From: Rosellinia necatrix
Taxonomy: Eukaryota > Ascomycota > Sordariomycetes > Xylariales > Xylariaceae
Assembly (NCBI GenBank): GCA_021209875.1
Contig: JAGYVD010000003.1
Span: 2,170,001-2,234,000, forward strand
DNA: 64,000 bases
Reading direction: 5' to 3'
Position 1 is the first letter of the stretch; each line of letters begins with the position of its first letter. The notes under the pieces were generated by a model that made no database searches, had not been told where the DNA came from, and saw only the letters and a list, made by a program, of their open reading frames with translations. Below, in pieces: positions 20,753 to 31,438 of this stretch. The position numbers and the translations under genes were made by a program.

Positions 20753-23113
20753 ATGTCGCTCTCTGCCGTCGACCCCTCGACCGTCGAGTTCGGGCAGTCT
20801 CTCCCGCCTCACGGACCGTACACCATCACGACACATCTGCCCGGATGGAAGACAGCGGAGCGCCTGCGAGACCGTGACATGTCCCTTCTCTCACAGCTGA
20901 AGTCGATTTACCCCCGGTTCGCTCCCTTTGGACCGTCGGCAATCGTAAGTGACTGCTACGCCTCCCAGTATCTATCCTATGTAGCTGTTGCTTCACATGA
21001 AAACGTCCCCGTCTGTCGTCCGAGTCATGGTTGGAATTATGATTACACTTTTACATATCCCATACGTATCATTCCCTATACACAAGGGGAGGAGGCAAAG
21101 GAACACCAGCTGACGAAGAACCCTGCACATCGAAAAAGCTCTGCCAATCCATAGGACAGAAACTCCCGCTGCCGGACGGCTACGGCTGCTGCGCCTTCGT
21201 GTCGCGGGACGCGTGGGCCTCGAGCCGGGCGCACGCGGCGTCGGCGTTCCGCAAGGAGCAGCGCCTCGAGGCCGCGGAGCTGCGGCACCACGTCGTCGAG
21301 CTCGCGGGCACGCGGCTGTACGTGGTCGGGTTCCCGCGGGCCAAGGCCGGGGCGGCGACCTTCGAGTGGCAGCACGGCGGGCGCGGGTTCAGTGCGCGGG
21401 CCGCCGAGGCGCTTCTGCCGCACCTGGACTCCCTCGTCCACGTCGGCGAGTTCCCCGACCCCGACGCCGAGGGGGAGTGGAAGGGGAGGGAGGGAGGGGA
21501 GGGAGGGAGGGGTCCCGGAGCCGACCTTCTTCCCGGAGGGCGACAGTCACCGCGCGGTGCGGGAGCGCGTTGCCGGCCTCCTGATGCGCGCCTGCGCCGC
21601 CGACCACGCGAGCGCCGTCGCGCCCGGCGACGTCTTCCTCTACCAGACGGGCATGGCGGCCGTCGCGCGGCTGCACGACGCCGTCGCCGCGACGCCGCGC
21701 CGCGCCGGCCCCGTCGTCGTCTTCGGCGCCGTCTTCCACAGCTCCTACCACCTGTTCGAGGAGAGCGCGGGCGGCCTCCGGCACTACGGCCGCGCCGACG
21801 ACGACGACGTCGACGACTTCGAGAGGTACCTCGAGGGCGGCGGCCCGTGCGCCTACGTCTTCACCGAGTTCCCGAGCAACCCCATCCTCGTCAGCGTGGA
21901 CTTGATGCGACTACGGGGGCTGGTATGGTTTCTCCCTTTTCCCTCTCTTGCCCTCCTCCTTTTTTTTTTTTTTTTTTTTTGTTTTCCCTTTCCCTTTTCT
22001 CTTTCCTTTTTCCTTTCGTATTACCCCTTAATGTAATCCCAAAGCAGAGGGGAGGCGAGAGTAGAGTCGGTTTGTAATGCTGACGAACGACGAATAAACA
22101 CGGGGGGGACAGGCGGACAAATACGGCTTCCTCCTCGCGGTGGACGACACGTGCGCGTCGTTCGCCAACATCGACGTGCTGGCGGCGGCGGACGTGGTGG
22201 TGACGTCGCTGACGAAGGCGTTCTCGGGGTACGCGGACGTGATGGCAGGGTCTCTGGCGCTGAACCCGAACCGCGACGCGGCCTCCTACGCGAGCCTGAA
22301 GCGGGCGGTGTCGGCGGGCTTCCGCAACGAGCTGTTCGAGGGCGACGCGGCGCGGCTGCTGGCCAACAGCGCCGACTACCTCGCGCGCTGCGCCGTCCAC
22401 GGCCGCAACGCCGCCGCCCTGGCCGCCTACTTCCGCGCCCTCGCCCTCGACCCGGCCAGCCCCGTCGCCCGCGTCTGGTACCCCCCTTACTCGCCCGGCT
22501 CCGCCCACCTCGCCCCCTTCCTGCGCCGCCCGACCCCGGACTACCCCGCCCCCGGCTACGGCTGCCTGCTGAGCGTCGAGTTCGGCACCGTCGCCCAGGC
22601 CGCCGCCTTCTACGACGCCCTGAACTTCTTCCACGGCCCGCATCTCGGCGCCCACCTGACCCTCGCCGTCCCGTACAATGCGTGTATGTTCATCCCATCG
22701 TATTTTCCATTCCCCTTTTGTCTTTTTCTTTTCCTTTCTTGTATATTTTCTCGTTATCTCGAAGGAAGGGACGAAGGAAGGGGCGAAGGAAGGGGCGAAA
22801 GAAGAGGGCGTAAGATGTCATGCTACTCTTTTTCTTTCCCTCTCTTGGCCGTTTTTTCTTTTCTGAGCAGAGTAGAGTCGTTGTCTTGGGGAAGGGGGAA
22901 AGGGCGGTTGGTTTCCACGCCGTCGAGATACTTGAGTATGGTCCATTACTGACCTCGCGCGTCGCAGTGGTCTATGGCAAAGATAAGCCCGAGGTTCATG
23001 CCGCGTACGGGCTGGCAATGCAACAAATCCGTATCGCGGTTGGCCTTGAGGATCAGGAGGTCCTGTTGAGTAGGTGTGCGGAGGCATTAAGTAAGGTCCC
23101 AAAGATGGAATAG
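20753..23113 (+). CDS. STR2: cystathionine gamma-synthase-like PLP enzyme (Str2 type), with frameshift
   Basis: Trans-sulfuration enzyme of the Cys/Met metabolism PLP family. Exons: 20753-20944, 21160-21922, 22113-22683 and 22968-23113; introns 215, 190 and 284 nt, long for this genome. The fungal Str2-type N-terminal extension precedes the fold. Core motifs: FLYQTGMAAVARLHDA, VVFGAVFHSSYHLFE, YVFTEFPSNPIL, LLAVDDTCASFANID, and TSLTKAFSG with the PLP-binding Lys. The second exon changes frame inside a purine repeat (21480-21512): GEFPDPDAEGEW is in one frame and PEPTFFPEGDSHRAV in the next, equal to one extra base. No intron fits (at most about 45 nt, without a pyrimidine tract or matching phase). 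Either an assembly error or a real disabling indel; with correction the protein is about 556 residues. Exons are very GC-rich. Confidence 0.75.
21480..21512. repeat. GGGA purine repeat at the frameshift site
   Basis: GGGA/GGAG units inside the second exon of the cystathionine gamma-synthase-like gene. The length of this repeat decides the downstream frame. Confidence 0.7.
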
Positions 23114-26063
23114 AACTGTACTGCTCGGCTCCTCCTTTCAAAATGGTTAATCAGCCATGGTCCTAGAACATCGGTAGAATCTGGAGAGGAAAAGTGAATT
23201 TTAGCAATTTCTCTGGACACCATTCTGAGTCCACCGTCACTGTGTTTTCGCTTGCCGATCGGGCTGAACAACGAAATACGGAAATCTAACCCCGGGAATA
23301 GAGAGCTGGTATCTAACCATGGGACTCGTTTATAGGCCACAATAGAGTACTTACCCGGGAAGATACTTACTTGGCCTCTTGTTGCTGTGTTGACTTGCTA
23401 GCCGCTGGCCCAACCCACCCACACAGTATTAAATTCAGAACAGCATGCCTACCCGAGGGCAAAGAAAGGCACTCCGCATTCGCTAGTTCCTTAGAGAGCT
23501 GTGATGAACTTAACGAGGATGCTGCTTTGTGAATTCCCCTGGAGAAAACCGAGAGTGTTTTTGGCGACTGTTGGAGTGGTGTGGGAGAACTATTAACAAG
23601 AGGAAAGGAGAAAAAACCAGGATGTCTTCGACCTATCAGCGTGGCCTAAGAAACATGAATACACATTTGTTAATTCATCTTCTAATATGGTCAAGGAGCG
23701 GCAATAATTAGACCAGTAGTTCTTTATGTGATTACCTTGTATGCACAAAAGTTTACCATGACAACGGGACAATGGTACCAAGGATGTGCTGTTCTTGCCC
23801 TTCTTTCTGTAGTTCTAACCCATATGCACAAATCTAGTAATTACCAAGTAGAGAAAAGCAGTGGATACCGCTGGGCACCTAGGTAATGACTAATTTTCGC
23901 TCTTGCCATATCAAAGCCTCTAATGTATTAAAACCGGAATTTACGCGTTTTCAGGCCATGGGCCTCTATAACTGGTGTTTCAGAGACGCTTATTGTCATA
24001 ACCGTAAACCGAATAATAGTACCTAGTTTATGTACTATGGGCATTTGGTCTTCCATGGCCTTGACAATGTGCTGTGTCATATAATAGAGGAACCAAGGCC
24101 GATTTATTCTGTAGCCTAACGGCTTACAATACCTGAGGATATTTCCTCGGGCAATACTAATGAGAGAATGAGTGGCGGAGCGTACAATCGGCCTCCATTG
24201 AGCACAAATGGGATAGTTACTACTTTTCCTTCCTTCTTTCTCTCTTTTTTTTCTCTCTTTTTCCTTTTTCTCTTTTTCTCTTTTTCTTCCTCCTCCCCTC
24301 TCCTTTTCTTTTTCTTTTGTGTTTACATAATCAATAGAAATAAATATCCTATAACGCTCTTCAGCATCTCGCTAAAGTACCTTGAAGGCAGGTTAAATTC
24401 GTCGAAGATAAAGATGGGCAATCGCTCCAGCAGCCCTCGCTGCACCGACTTGGTGGGTGCTCAGACTAATTGCATTCTAACCGACCGTGGTTTTTCTTGT
24501 CAGGAGTAATGGATTTAGTTATCGAATGGCCACCGTGTCATAACATCTATTAGTCATCCCTTCTGTGTTTTGTTCCTTGAAGCGATCCGAAGCTTCGGGA
24601 CGATAAATACTTTTGCTATCCTCATCGAACGGGAATCGCGACATGCTAGCCGCCGCACCAATCTCGGCTAGATTTGTCTATGTTATTGCGGCATAATTCG
24701 CCAACAAGTGTAACTGTTTAGTATGGTACAAAGGGGGTCGAAAAAACGTCACCAGCCCTCATGACGAACTCCTCAATCAAGTATTACCCTACACAGTAGT
24801 GCAAAGCTAGTGTATCGGTTTTGATTCAGCCCGATTGACGACCACATCATGTCAAAACATTTGTTCTACAATGGTGTTAGGTAGTCCGTACACTAGATAA
24901 CTCTGTACTTGGAAAACTGTGCATGATGCCGTGTTGTGTTAGGGCCTATACATAGACAGAGCTCGGATTTATTATGCTGTAACTTCTTACAACTCTCTCG
25001 TCCTAACCCAGCCTCTTAGAATTCTACCCGCAGTCGTACCCGGGAGAGCCGCGTATTTAATTCCTAGCTGCTTATTCCAGATGGTCGGGGTAGCTTGGGT
25101 TGGCTTTCCCTGCCCCCTTAAGGCTATCACTTATGGTAGACTCGATACCACTCGGCTTAGATATAGCTCCTACCTACTAAGTACTTAGCCAGGATATCGA
25201 TTACCCGCTTATGCCTGTTGGGTGGGTGGTTGCACGCTTTGGTCCCAAAGGGGACCTTGTTTGCTATCCATTCCACTGCTTGTTTCAAATTATTTCACGA
25301 TATTTAATCGAGCTTATTGGCACTTCGGGCACCTCAGGCTACTGGGAGCAGGGGCCTACGATCTCGTATAGGTTAGACCTAGAGTACGAGTGGCAGTGGC
25401 CCAGCATTAGGGAGATATACAGGACGGTGTGGCCGCAAAATGATTGCTGGATCCCGAATCCGACGTAGGAGACTAAGTCTAATAAGTCTAAATCCAAGAA
25501 CACTACGCGGGGGCTACTGAACGAAAGCAAACCAGCTGCCTAGGCGTTTATTTCTAGGTCATTATTCCGCTGGAGCAATAAACAACGACTGTTCCGGCGG
25601 CTAGTTGGGGACGTGTGCCCAACCGTAGTGAATGTTCCCTTTCCACACACACAAGCTCGCTTAACACGGGATTAACTTGCACTACCAAGGAAATTCTGCC
25701 AGTTAACGCCTGAAACCACTGCCGCTCGTTCTACACAACCTACTAGGGATTCCTCGCATATTCTTTCCTTGTGCTAACTTCGGACCATTCTACATTCTCG
25801 GCGTAATTAACCGCAACTATCAAGCTGCTCTGAGGGGTGCTTCACCTCTACGAGTGAACAGCTACTTCAAGTTCCTTCTTTACATCATTAATTTTCACCG
25901 TTGATTTTCTACGCCGCTTTCCCACCTGCAATTTCTTTACACTAACTCTTTACGCTGTTAAATCCCTTCTTGCCAAACACTCCCCCCCCCCCTCTCTCTC
26001 TCTCTCCTGCCTCCTAGAGGGATACGATAGCCCAAAGCAAAGCTACCTAGCCTACTCGTCAAG
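23114..26063. other. gene-poor 2.9 kb stretch
   Basis: I see no domain and no convincing splice chain. A TTTTTCTCTTT pyrimidine tract lies at 24226-24315, and a C-run followed by CT repeats at about 25981-26007 sits just upstream of the next gene. The middle is more A+T-rich than the flanking exons and might hold decayed transposon DNA, but I cannot name an element. Confidence 0.45.
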
Positions 26064-27279
26064 ATGTGTTTCGCCGAGTATCTTGCCTATCAATGCGGAC
26101 ACACGTCCATCGCAGTCAATCGTCCTTGTCCCATGACGACACAGATCTACAACAACCCATGCTGCCCGAAACCGGCAACGAGACCGTTCATGGCATTTAC
26201 TATGTGCTTCCCGTGCGCTAGGATAATCCATGGAAGACGTCTCGACATAGCTGAATACGAGCACTATTGGATGCATTTGCGAGGAGCATGTGGCTGTGAA
26301 ATCGTCTTTCCCGCTTCGCAGGAGCCACGCCTAGTGCAACGGCCCCAGTTTGGCACCGTGAAGGGAGCTGCCACTTCGGCCACCCCGGGCTCCTCTCACT
26401 TTACGCAAGGCTCTTCTTCGACGGGCAAGAGTGGCGGCGGTGGGCAACAACACTTGAAGACAAACATTCCACTATTCAGTGAAGCTCAGGTTGGACAGCA
26501 CGTCGAGGTTGCCGTTCGGCTGCCCAGCGTCTACGCGGCGGAATGGACGAAGGACCATGCTAAGCTCCACGAGAATGGTAAATGCAAGTGCCCTGTGAGT
26601 TTCGAGCGGTATACGCCCATTGATGTTGGCGTCAACGATGGTAAGCATGTGACATGCCCACCACCACATGGAAGACTTCTACTTATACATCATCTTAGAC
26701 GAGACCATGAGCCCCAAGACCAAGAACTTCAAGGCGCCGCGCCCGGCTTACAAAGGCAGCTACAAGCCGTCATTCTACAAGCCGGCTCGTTATCCCAAGG
26801 CTCCTACAGATCCCGTACCCTCAGGCCGATCCAATGCACGAACCTCTAGCTTTGGAGGCAGCCCCGCCAGTGGCCACTCTGCTCCGCTACCCGGACACAA
26901 CCAGGTCCCTGTCGGACACGCTGCCCGATGGGCCTTGAAGGGCGACCCTGGTTCCCTCCTGGACCAGATCCTCGGGCCAGTAGGACCCGACCCGACCGCC
27001 TACGGAGACCGCCCCGTCGACATCCAGACCATGCACTTCCAGAACGACAGCGTTCCAATCGTCGGCAAGCCGTTGGCCTGTGGTGAATTAGAAGAAGACG
27101 CGCTCCCTTCCATCGTCGAGTTTGCCCAGCCGGAGATCACCCTTGCCGGGTTTCCCATCGGCGCCGGGCCCGAGGGGGATTCACATGCTGGCCCCTGGGA
27201 TACATGCTCTCTCTACTCTTCCTACTCCAACCTCGGAGATATGCCACCTAGGACCCGTCCGCTATCTACCGGGTTTTAG
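26064..27279 (+). CDS. conserved-looking Cys-rich fungal protein, unknown function
   Basis: Two exons, 26064-26640 and 26699-27279, with a 58-nt intron (GTAAGC...CATCTTAG); the join reads VNDDETMSPKTKNFK. 385 residues. The first 85 are Cys/His-rich (MCFAEYLAYQCGHTS, NRPCPM, NPCCPK, CFPCARIIHGRR, GACGCEIVF) in spacing that suggests a small zinc-binding module. A Ser/Gly-rich linker follows, then a short ordered part (AQVGQHVEVAVRLPSVYAAEW) and a Pro/Ser-rich disordered C-terminus. There is no signal peptide, membrane segment or known catalytic motif. I do not recognise the family. Confidence 0.75.
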
Positions 27280-28895
27280 GGGTATCCTTCTTCAATATTG
27301 TCATATTCTTAGGAGAGCCCTGCTGACCCAAGGGATTGGGAACCTTTTGAACCATCCAAAGATCAAATCATTACACGATCTAAGCTACCTACAGGGGAGA
27401 GCATGGCCACCAAGATAAGAATAAGACGCTATATGGTATGGGGGTTAGCCTCCTGTCCATTCTTGACGATTCGTTCCTTTTTTGATTCATTCTAATTAAC
27501 GGATCTTCAAATACAGGCACAACTGGCGACATAAACTTTGAAGAGGGACAAGAAAAAGGAGAGAGAAAGAAGGAAGAGTCCCATAACGCATCGGAAGGTA
27601 GTTTCAACAGGAACACCCCGAGATAACATCGTCCTTTACCATGACACCAAGGCCTCAGGCATCTGCGCGATTTCCAGCCCCCTTTCTTATCACATATGGC
27701 CATAGACACGATTTCAGGCCTCGGATTAAACAACAAACTATCTATCTATCATTCATCTTTATCAAATTACGCCAAGAAGTGGGAACGAAAGACAAAAGGA
27801 GGGGAAAGATGTTACTCGGAAGCATCTACGATACATAGACCACAACAAGATCTAGGAGATTGGGAAATGGTCACCAACCCCTCTCTCCTTCCCTTCCCCC
27901 CTTGAGTAATCACCAATCTCTAAGGGCATTTTCAAGAGCCGTCGACGTTTCTTTATTACATTTCCTAGTTATCATGCACTTTATTATTTTTCCTATTTCA
28001 CGTACTTCCCCGTCTCTCTATCTCTTCTGGGTTCTATTTTCCCCGTCATTTCTTTTCGAAGCACAGCGAAGATACAGCTATCGGTTCCGGAGATCAAGAA
28101 GTGTGGGCAAAAGTTGACACTGAGCATACAAAAACTGAGGGCTGGAGAAGGGAGAATGGGAAAAGGTTCAGATGGCAAAGGGCAATCACACCCTGTTGGG
28201 AGGATTCAAGACACCCAGCCCCAACCATCTTCGTTGATTCTTCTAGCACCCGCATGGCCATCGGCGTTCAGTTTGATCTAGGACTTTCTTTTTGCTCCAG
28301 GGTTCGGCCGGGTTCTTCGGGAGGTGGATTTCTTAGTCGGTTAGATGATGCTGATGCTGGTAATGACGATATGACATAGGGAACGGGTTAAACAGTTTTT
28401 ATCTTATTTCCACCACTTCTATGGTAGTTACCAATGGAAGGTCAAAATCGATTGCGTTTAACTTACATTCTTTCTGCGCCTCTGTTCACATGATCCTTAT
28501 ACCGCGACGCGGCGGCAGGTAATTTGGAGACACAATGTACCGTGTTTAAACCCACCAATGGAGATGACATTGCGTAGTACAGATATGGGCTGTCATGCAC
28601 TGATTATTCTCTGGATCACGTTGTGCAAAAAGGCTTAGTCATTAGGAAAGGGTACGCCAACTCAACAAATTCCGGGACAAAAAAATGAGATAATTGTATG
28701 TGCATGTATTTACTAGACACCTCGCGTCCAACATTGACAGAGGAGCCCATAGCCTCTAGGATACGCGCATCTCGGTATGGCTCTCAACCATCGCGCTTCT
28801 TTGTCTCCGGCTATTATATATATGAAAAGGGACAATGCGAGTATAAATGCGTGTGACGTCTCTATGCGAATCCGGTAACCCACTTTTCATACCAA
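27280..28895. other. intergenic, 1.6 kb
   Basis: Tail-to-tail spacer between the Cys-rich gene and NUO49. The ORFs are short, overlapping and low-complexity. I see nothing supportable. Confidence 0.5.
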
Positions 28896-30481
28896 TCACC
28901 TATCGACCTCACCTGCGAAGAGGTGTTAGTGCCCATTCTAGCGGTATGTAGATGGGGGAAACTCACCGAACACCAAGTCCATGGTACCAATTACAGCTAC
29001 AGCATCGGCCAGCAGATGACCCTTCGACACGTGATCAAAACCACCCAAATGGGCAAAACCAGGTGCCCGGATGGAGCATCGATACGGCCGCTCGCTGCCG
29101 TCACTGACGAGATAGACGCCCATCTCTCCCTTCGGCGCCTCGATGGCCGAGTACGTCTCTCCCGGAGGCACGGCGTAACCCTTGGTATACAACAGGAAGT
29201 GATGGATGAGGGCCTCCATATTCTCCTTCATAGCAGTTCGTGGGGGCGGGGAGATCTTGTAGTCCTCTACCCGAACGGGGCCGGCGGGCATCTTGTTCAG
29301 GCACTGGTGGATGATGCGGAGGGATTGCCGGAATTCCTCCATACGGCACAGGTATCTGTCATAGCAATCACCGCGGACGCCGACGGGCACATCAAATTCA
29401 ACCTGGTCGTAGGCATCGTAAGGCTGACTCTTTCGAATGTCCCACGGGACACCAGATCCTCGCAGCATAACACCGGTAAAGGAGAGGTTGAGGGCCTCGG
29501 CGGCAGAAACAACGCCAATGCCCTGTAACCGGTCGATCCAAATACGGTTGTCCGTAAGCATCTCTTCGGTCTCATCGATACGGTCGCCAAACTGGGTGGC
29601 CCATTGGTAGATGTCATCGAGCAGACCGAGGGGTATATCTTGGTGTACACCGCCGGGCCTGACGTAGGCAGCATGCAAACGAGCTCCGGAGACACGTTCA
29701 TAGAACTCCTGTAGTTGTGAAATGGAATTGGACGTCAGCCTCTCTCCCAAGTCCCCGATAGAATATCGCCCAGGCCCCAACGACGCAATTCTCGCAACAA
29801 GTCACCACGACGTACCATCAGCTTTTCTCGCTCCTCGAACCCCCACAGGAAAGGGGTCAGGGCACCGACGTCCATGGCGTGGGACAGGACGGACATGAGA
29901 TGGTTCAGGATGCGGGTGATCTCGCCGAACATGGTGCGGATCCACTTCGCCCTCTCGGGGATCTCGACGTTGAGGAGCTTCTCGACGGCGAGGGCGAAGC
30001 ATTGCTCGTTGGTCATCATCGACACGTAGTCGAGGCGGTCGAAGTAGGGCAGGGCCTGCAGGTACGTCTTGTACTCGATCAGCTTCTCGGTGCCCCGGTG
30101 CAGGAGGCCGACGTGGGGGTCGGCGCGGACGATCTCCTCCCCGCTGAGCTCGAGAATAAGACGCAAGACGCCGTGGGCGGCGGGATGCTGGGGGCCGAAG
30201 TTGACGGTGTAGTGGCGGACCTTGCGGTCGCCGATGCTGCCCTCGCGCGAGGCCTCGACGGTGCCCTCGGTGTTCTGCAGGCGCTGCATGCCGTAGGGGT
30301 CGGCGGGATGGGCGAGGTCGGGGTCGACGGGCATCAGCGTCGTCCGCTGCGGCAGCTCGTTGGCCGGCCGCAGCGCGGTGCCGGACAGGGCGCGGACGAC
30401 GGGCGATCGGAGGGCGGAGGAGGGTCTTGCGAGCTGCAGGCGCCTGGCGCCGCAGCTTGCGATGCGGTAGAGCGACGCCAT
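28896..30481 (-). CDS. NUO49: NADH:ubiquinone oxidoreductase 49 kDa subunit, mitochondrial
   Basis: Core subunit of complex I (NDUFS2/NuoD family) that lines the ubiquinone pocket in the matrix arm. Three exons: 30481-29816, 29708-28967 and 28912-28896. The 107-nt intron joins [15 protein letters not shown]. The last intron (54 nt, GTGAGT...CGCAG) yields a 17-nt final exon encoding the tail GEVDR that is conserved in the family; without it the frame would end in an unrelated FPPSTYR. 474 residues. Presequence [21 protein letters not shown]. Signature stretches: [65 protein letters not shown] and FAHLGGFDH. Confidence 0.96.
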
Positions 30482-30613
30482 CTGCGTTGTGTGCAGTCAA
30501 TTGGCGGATGGGATTAGTTCATCGAGCTCGGGTGGCGGCGATGCTCCAAACCGAAACCGAGCTTGGAGGTTTGACGTGGGAGATGATGGCCCGTTGGAAT
30601 TAAACCGCTCGTC

Positions 30614-30625
30614 ATTGGCCATTGG
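30614..30625 (-). promoter_or_regulatory. paired CCAAT boxes upstream of NUO49
   Basis: Two CCAAT pentamers on the gene's strand, 7 bp apart, about 135 bp upstream of the ATG. This is a classic distance for HAP-complex sites in fungal respiratory genes. Confidence 0.4.
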
Positions 30626-30781
30626 GCCGCCACAATATTTATCCGGGTCCACACCTATAAAGTTACCCACCTATTTCTGAGTGCCTACCCTGTAACTAAC
30701 CTGTAACCCAACACATGAAATAAGCTACCTGAGTACGTACCTAGATACCCCGCCTAGGTAGGTCACTGTGCATATGTAGGT

Positions 30782-30820
30782 AACCTACCTACCTACCTAG
30801 GTAGGTACTAGACTAGACGT

Positions 30821-30851
<31 letters not shown>

Positions 30852-30860
30852 CAGGTAGGT
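30782..30860 (-). repeat. dispersed repeat, copy B (inverted relative to copy A)
   Basis: Read on the minus strand it shows (GTA)n, TATTAACGTCTAGTCTAG, TACCTACCTAGGTAGGTAGG, matching 2552-2635. The triplet array is longer in this copy. Confidence 0.75.
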
Positions 30861-31438
30861 ATGTAGGTAACGCTTTGATGACTACCATGATGACTTCCAA
30901 AGTTATCTGGATGATGATGATGTTATAATTCGAACAACGTTGGGTGGGTACATATTTTCGGTCCTCTGAGATTACTATTTTAGTTCGGACGTACACTAGA
31001 TACTGGGACGATTATATCCACATTAACCTTCTATAAAAAAAGAACAAAAAAACACATCGGTTCGCTTTTATATGAGCCCGGAAAAAATGATGTCCCAAAT
31101 GTCTAACATGTCAATATTGTCGTCTTGTAGGTTAACTGTGTTCTGCTGCAGTTTTGGGCATCATGCATCAACATGGGCGTTGCCATGCTGGTGAACAGAT
31201 AAGCGAATACATAATTAATTAAGAATTAAGTCAGGGGTCTTCACCCTATCAGCACGAACAATCGTTTGGTGAAGACTACCTAGAGGCAGACACTTCGCAG
31301 GGTACGATGTATTCGTATTTACGAAGGGGACTAATTCCAGATGGCAAACCATTCGTGAATTCTCAGCTATATCAAATTAAAGCTAGTCGAACGCGAAATG
31401 AAAAAAAAAAAAAACAAAAAAAAAAAACGAGAAGCTAC

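Larger units (their letters stand above)
30482..31438. other. intergenic, NUO49 promoter, with dispersed repeat
   Basis: It contains two CCAAT boxes (30614-30625, minus orientation), repeat copy B (30782-30860), flanking CCTAGGTAGG motifs and an A-rich run at 31399-31428. I see no gene. Confidence 0.6.

Noticed and set aside
21891..22655. 254-codon minus-strand ORF over the cystathionine gamma-synthase-like gene
   Set aside because: It covers conserved plus-strand exons and a poly-T intron; the Gly/Val/Arg-rich composition is typical of antisense GC-rich DNA.
24168..24509. 113-codon plus-strand ORF with a Phe/Ser-rich core
   Set aside because: The core is simply a TTTTTCTCTTT tract translated; no conserved flank.
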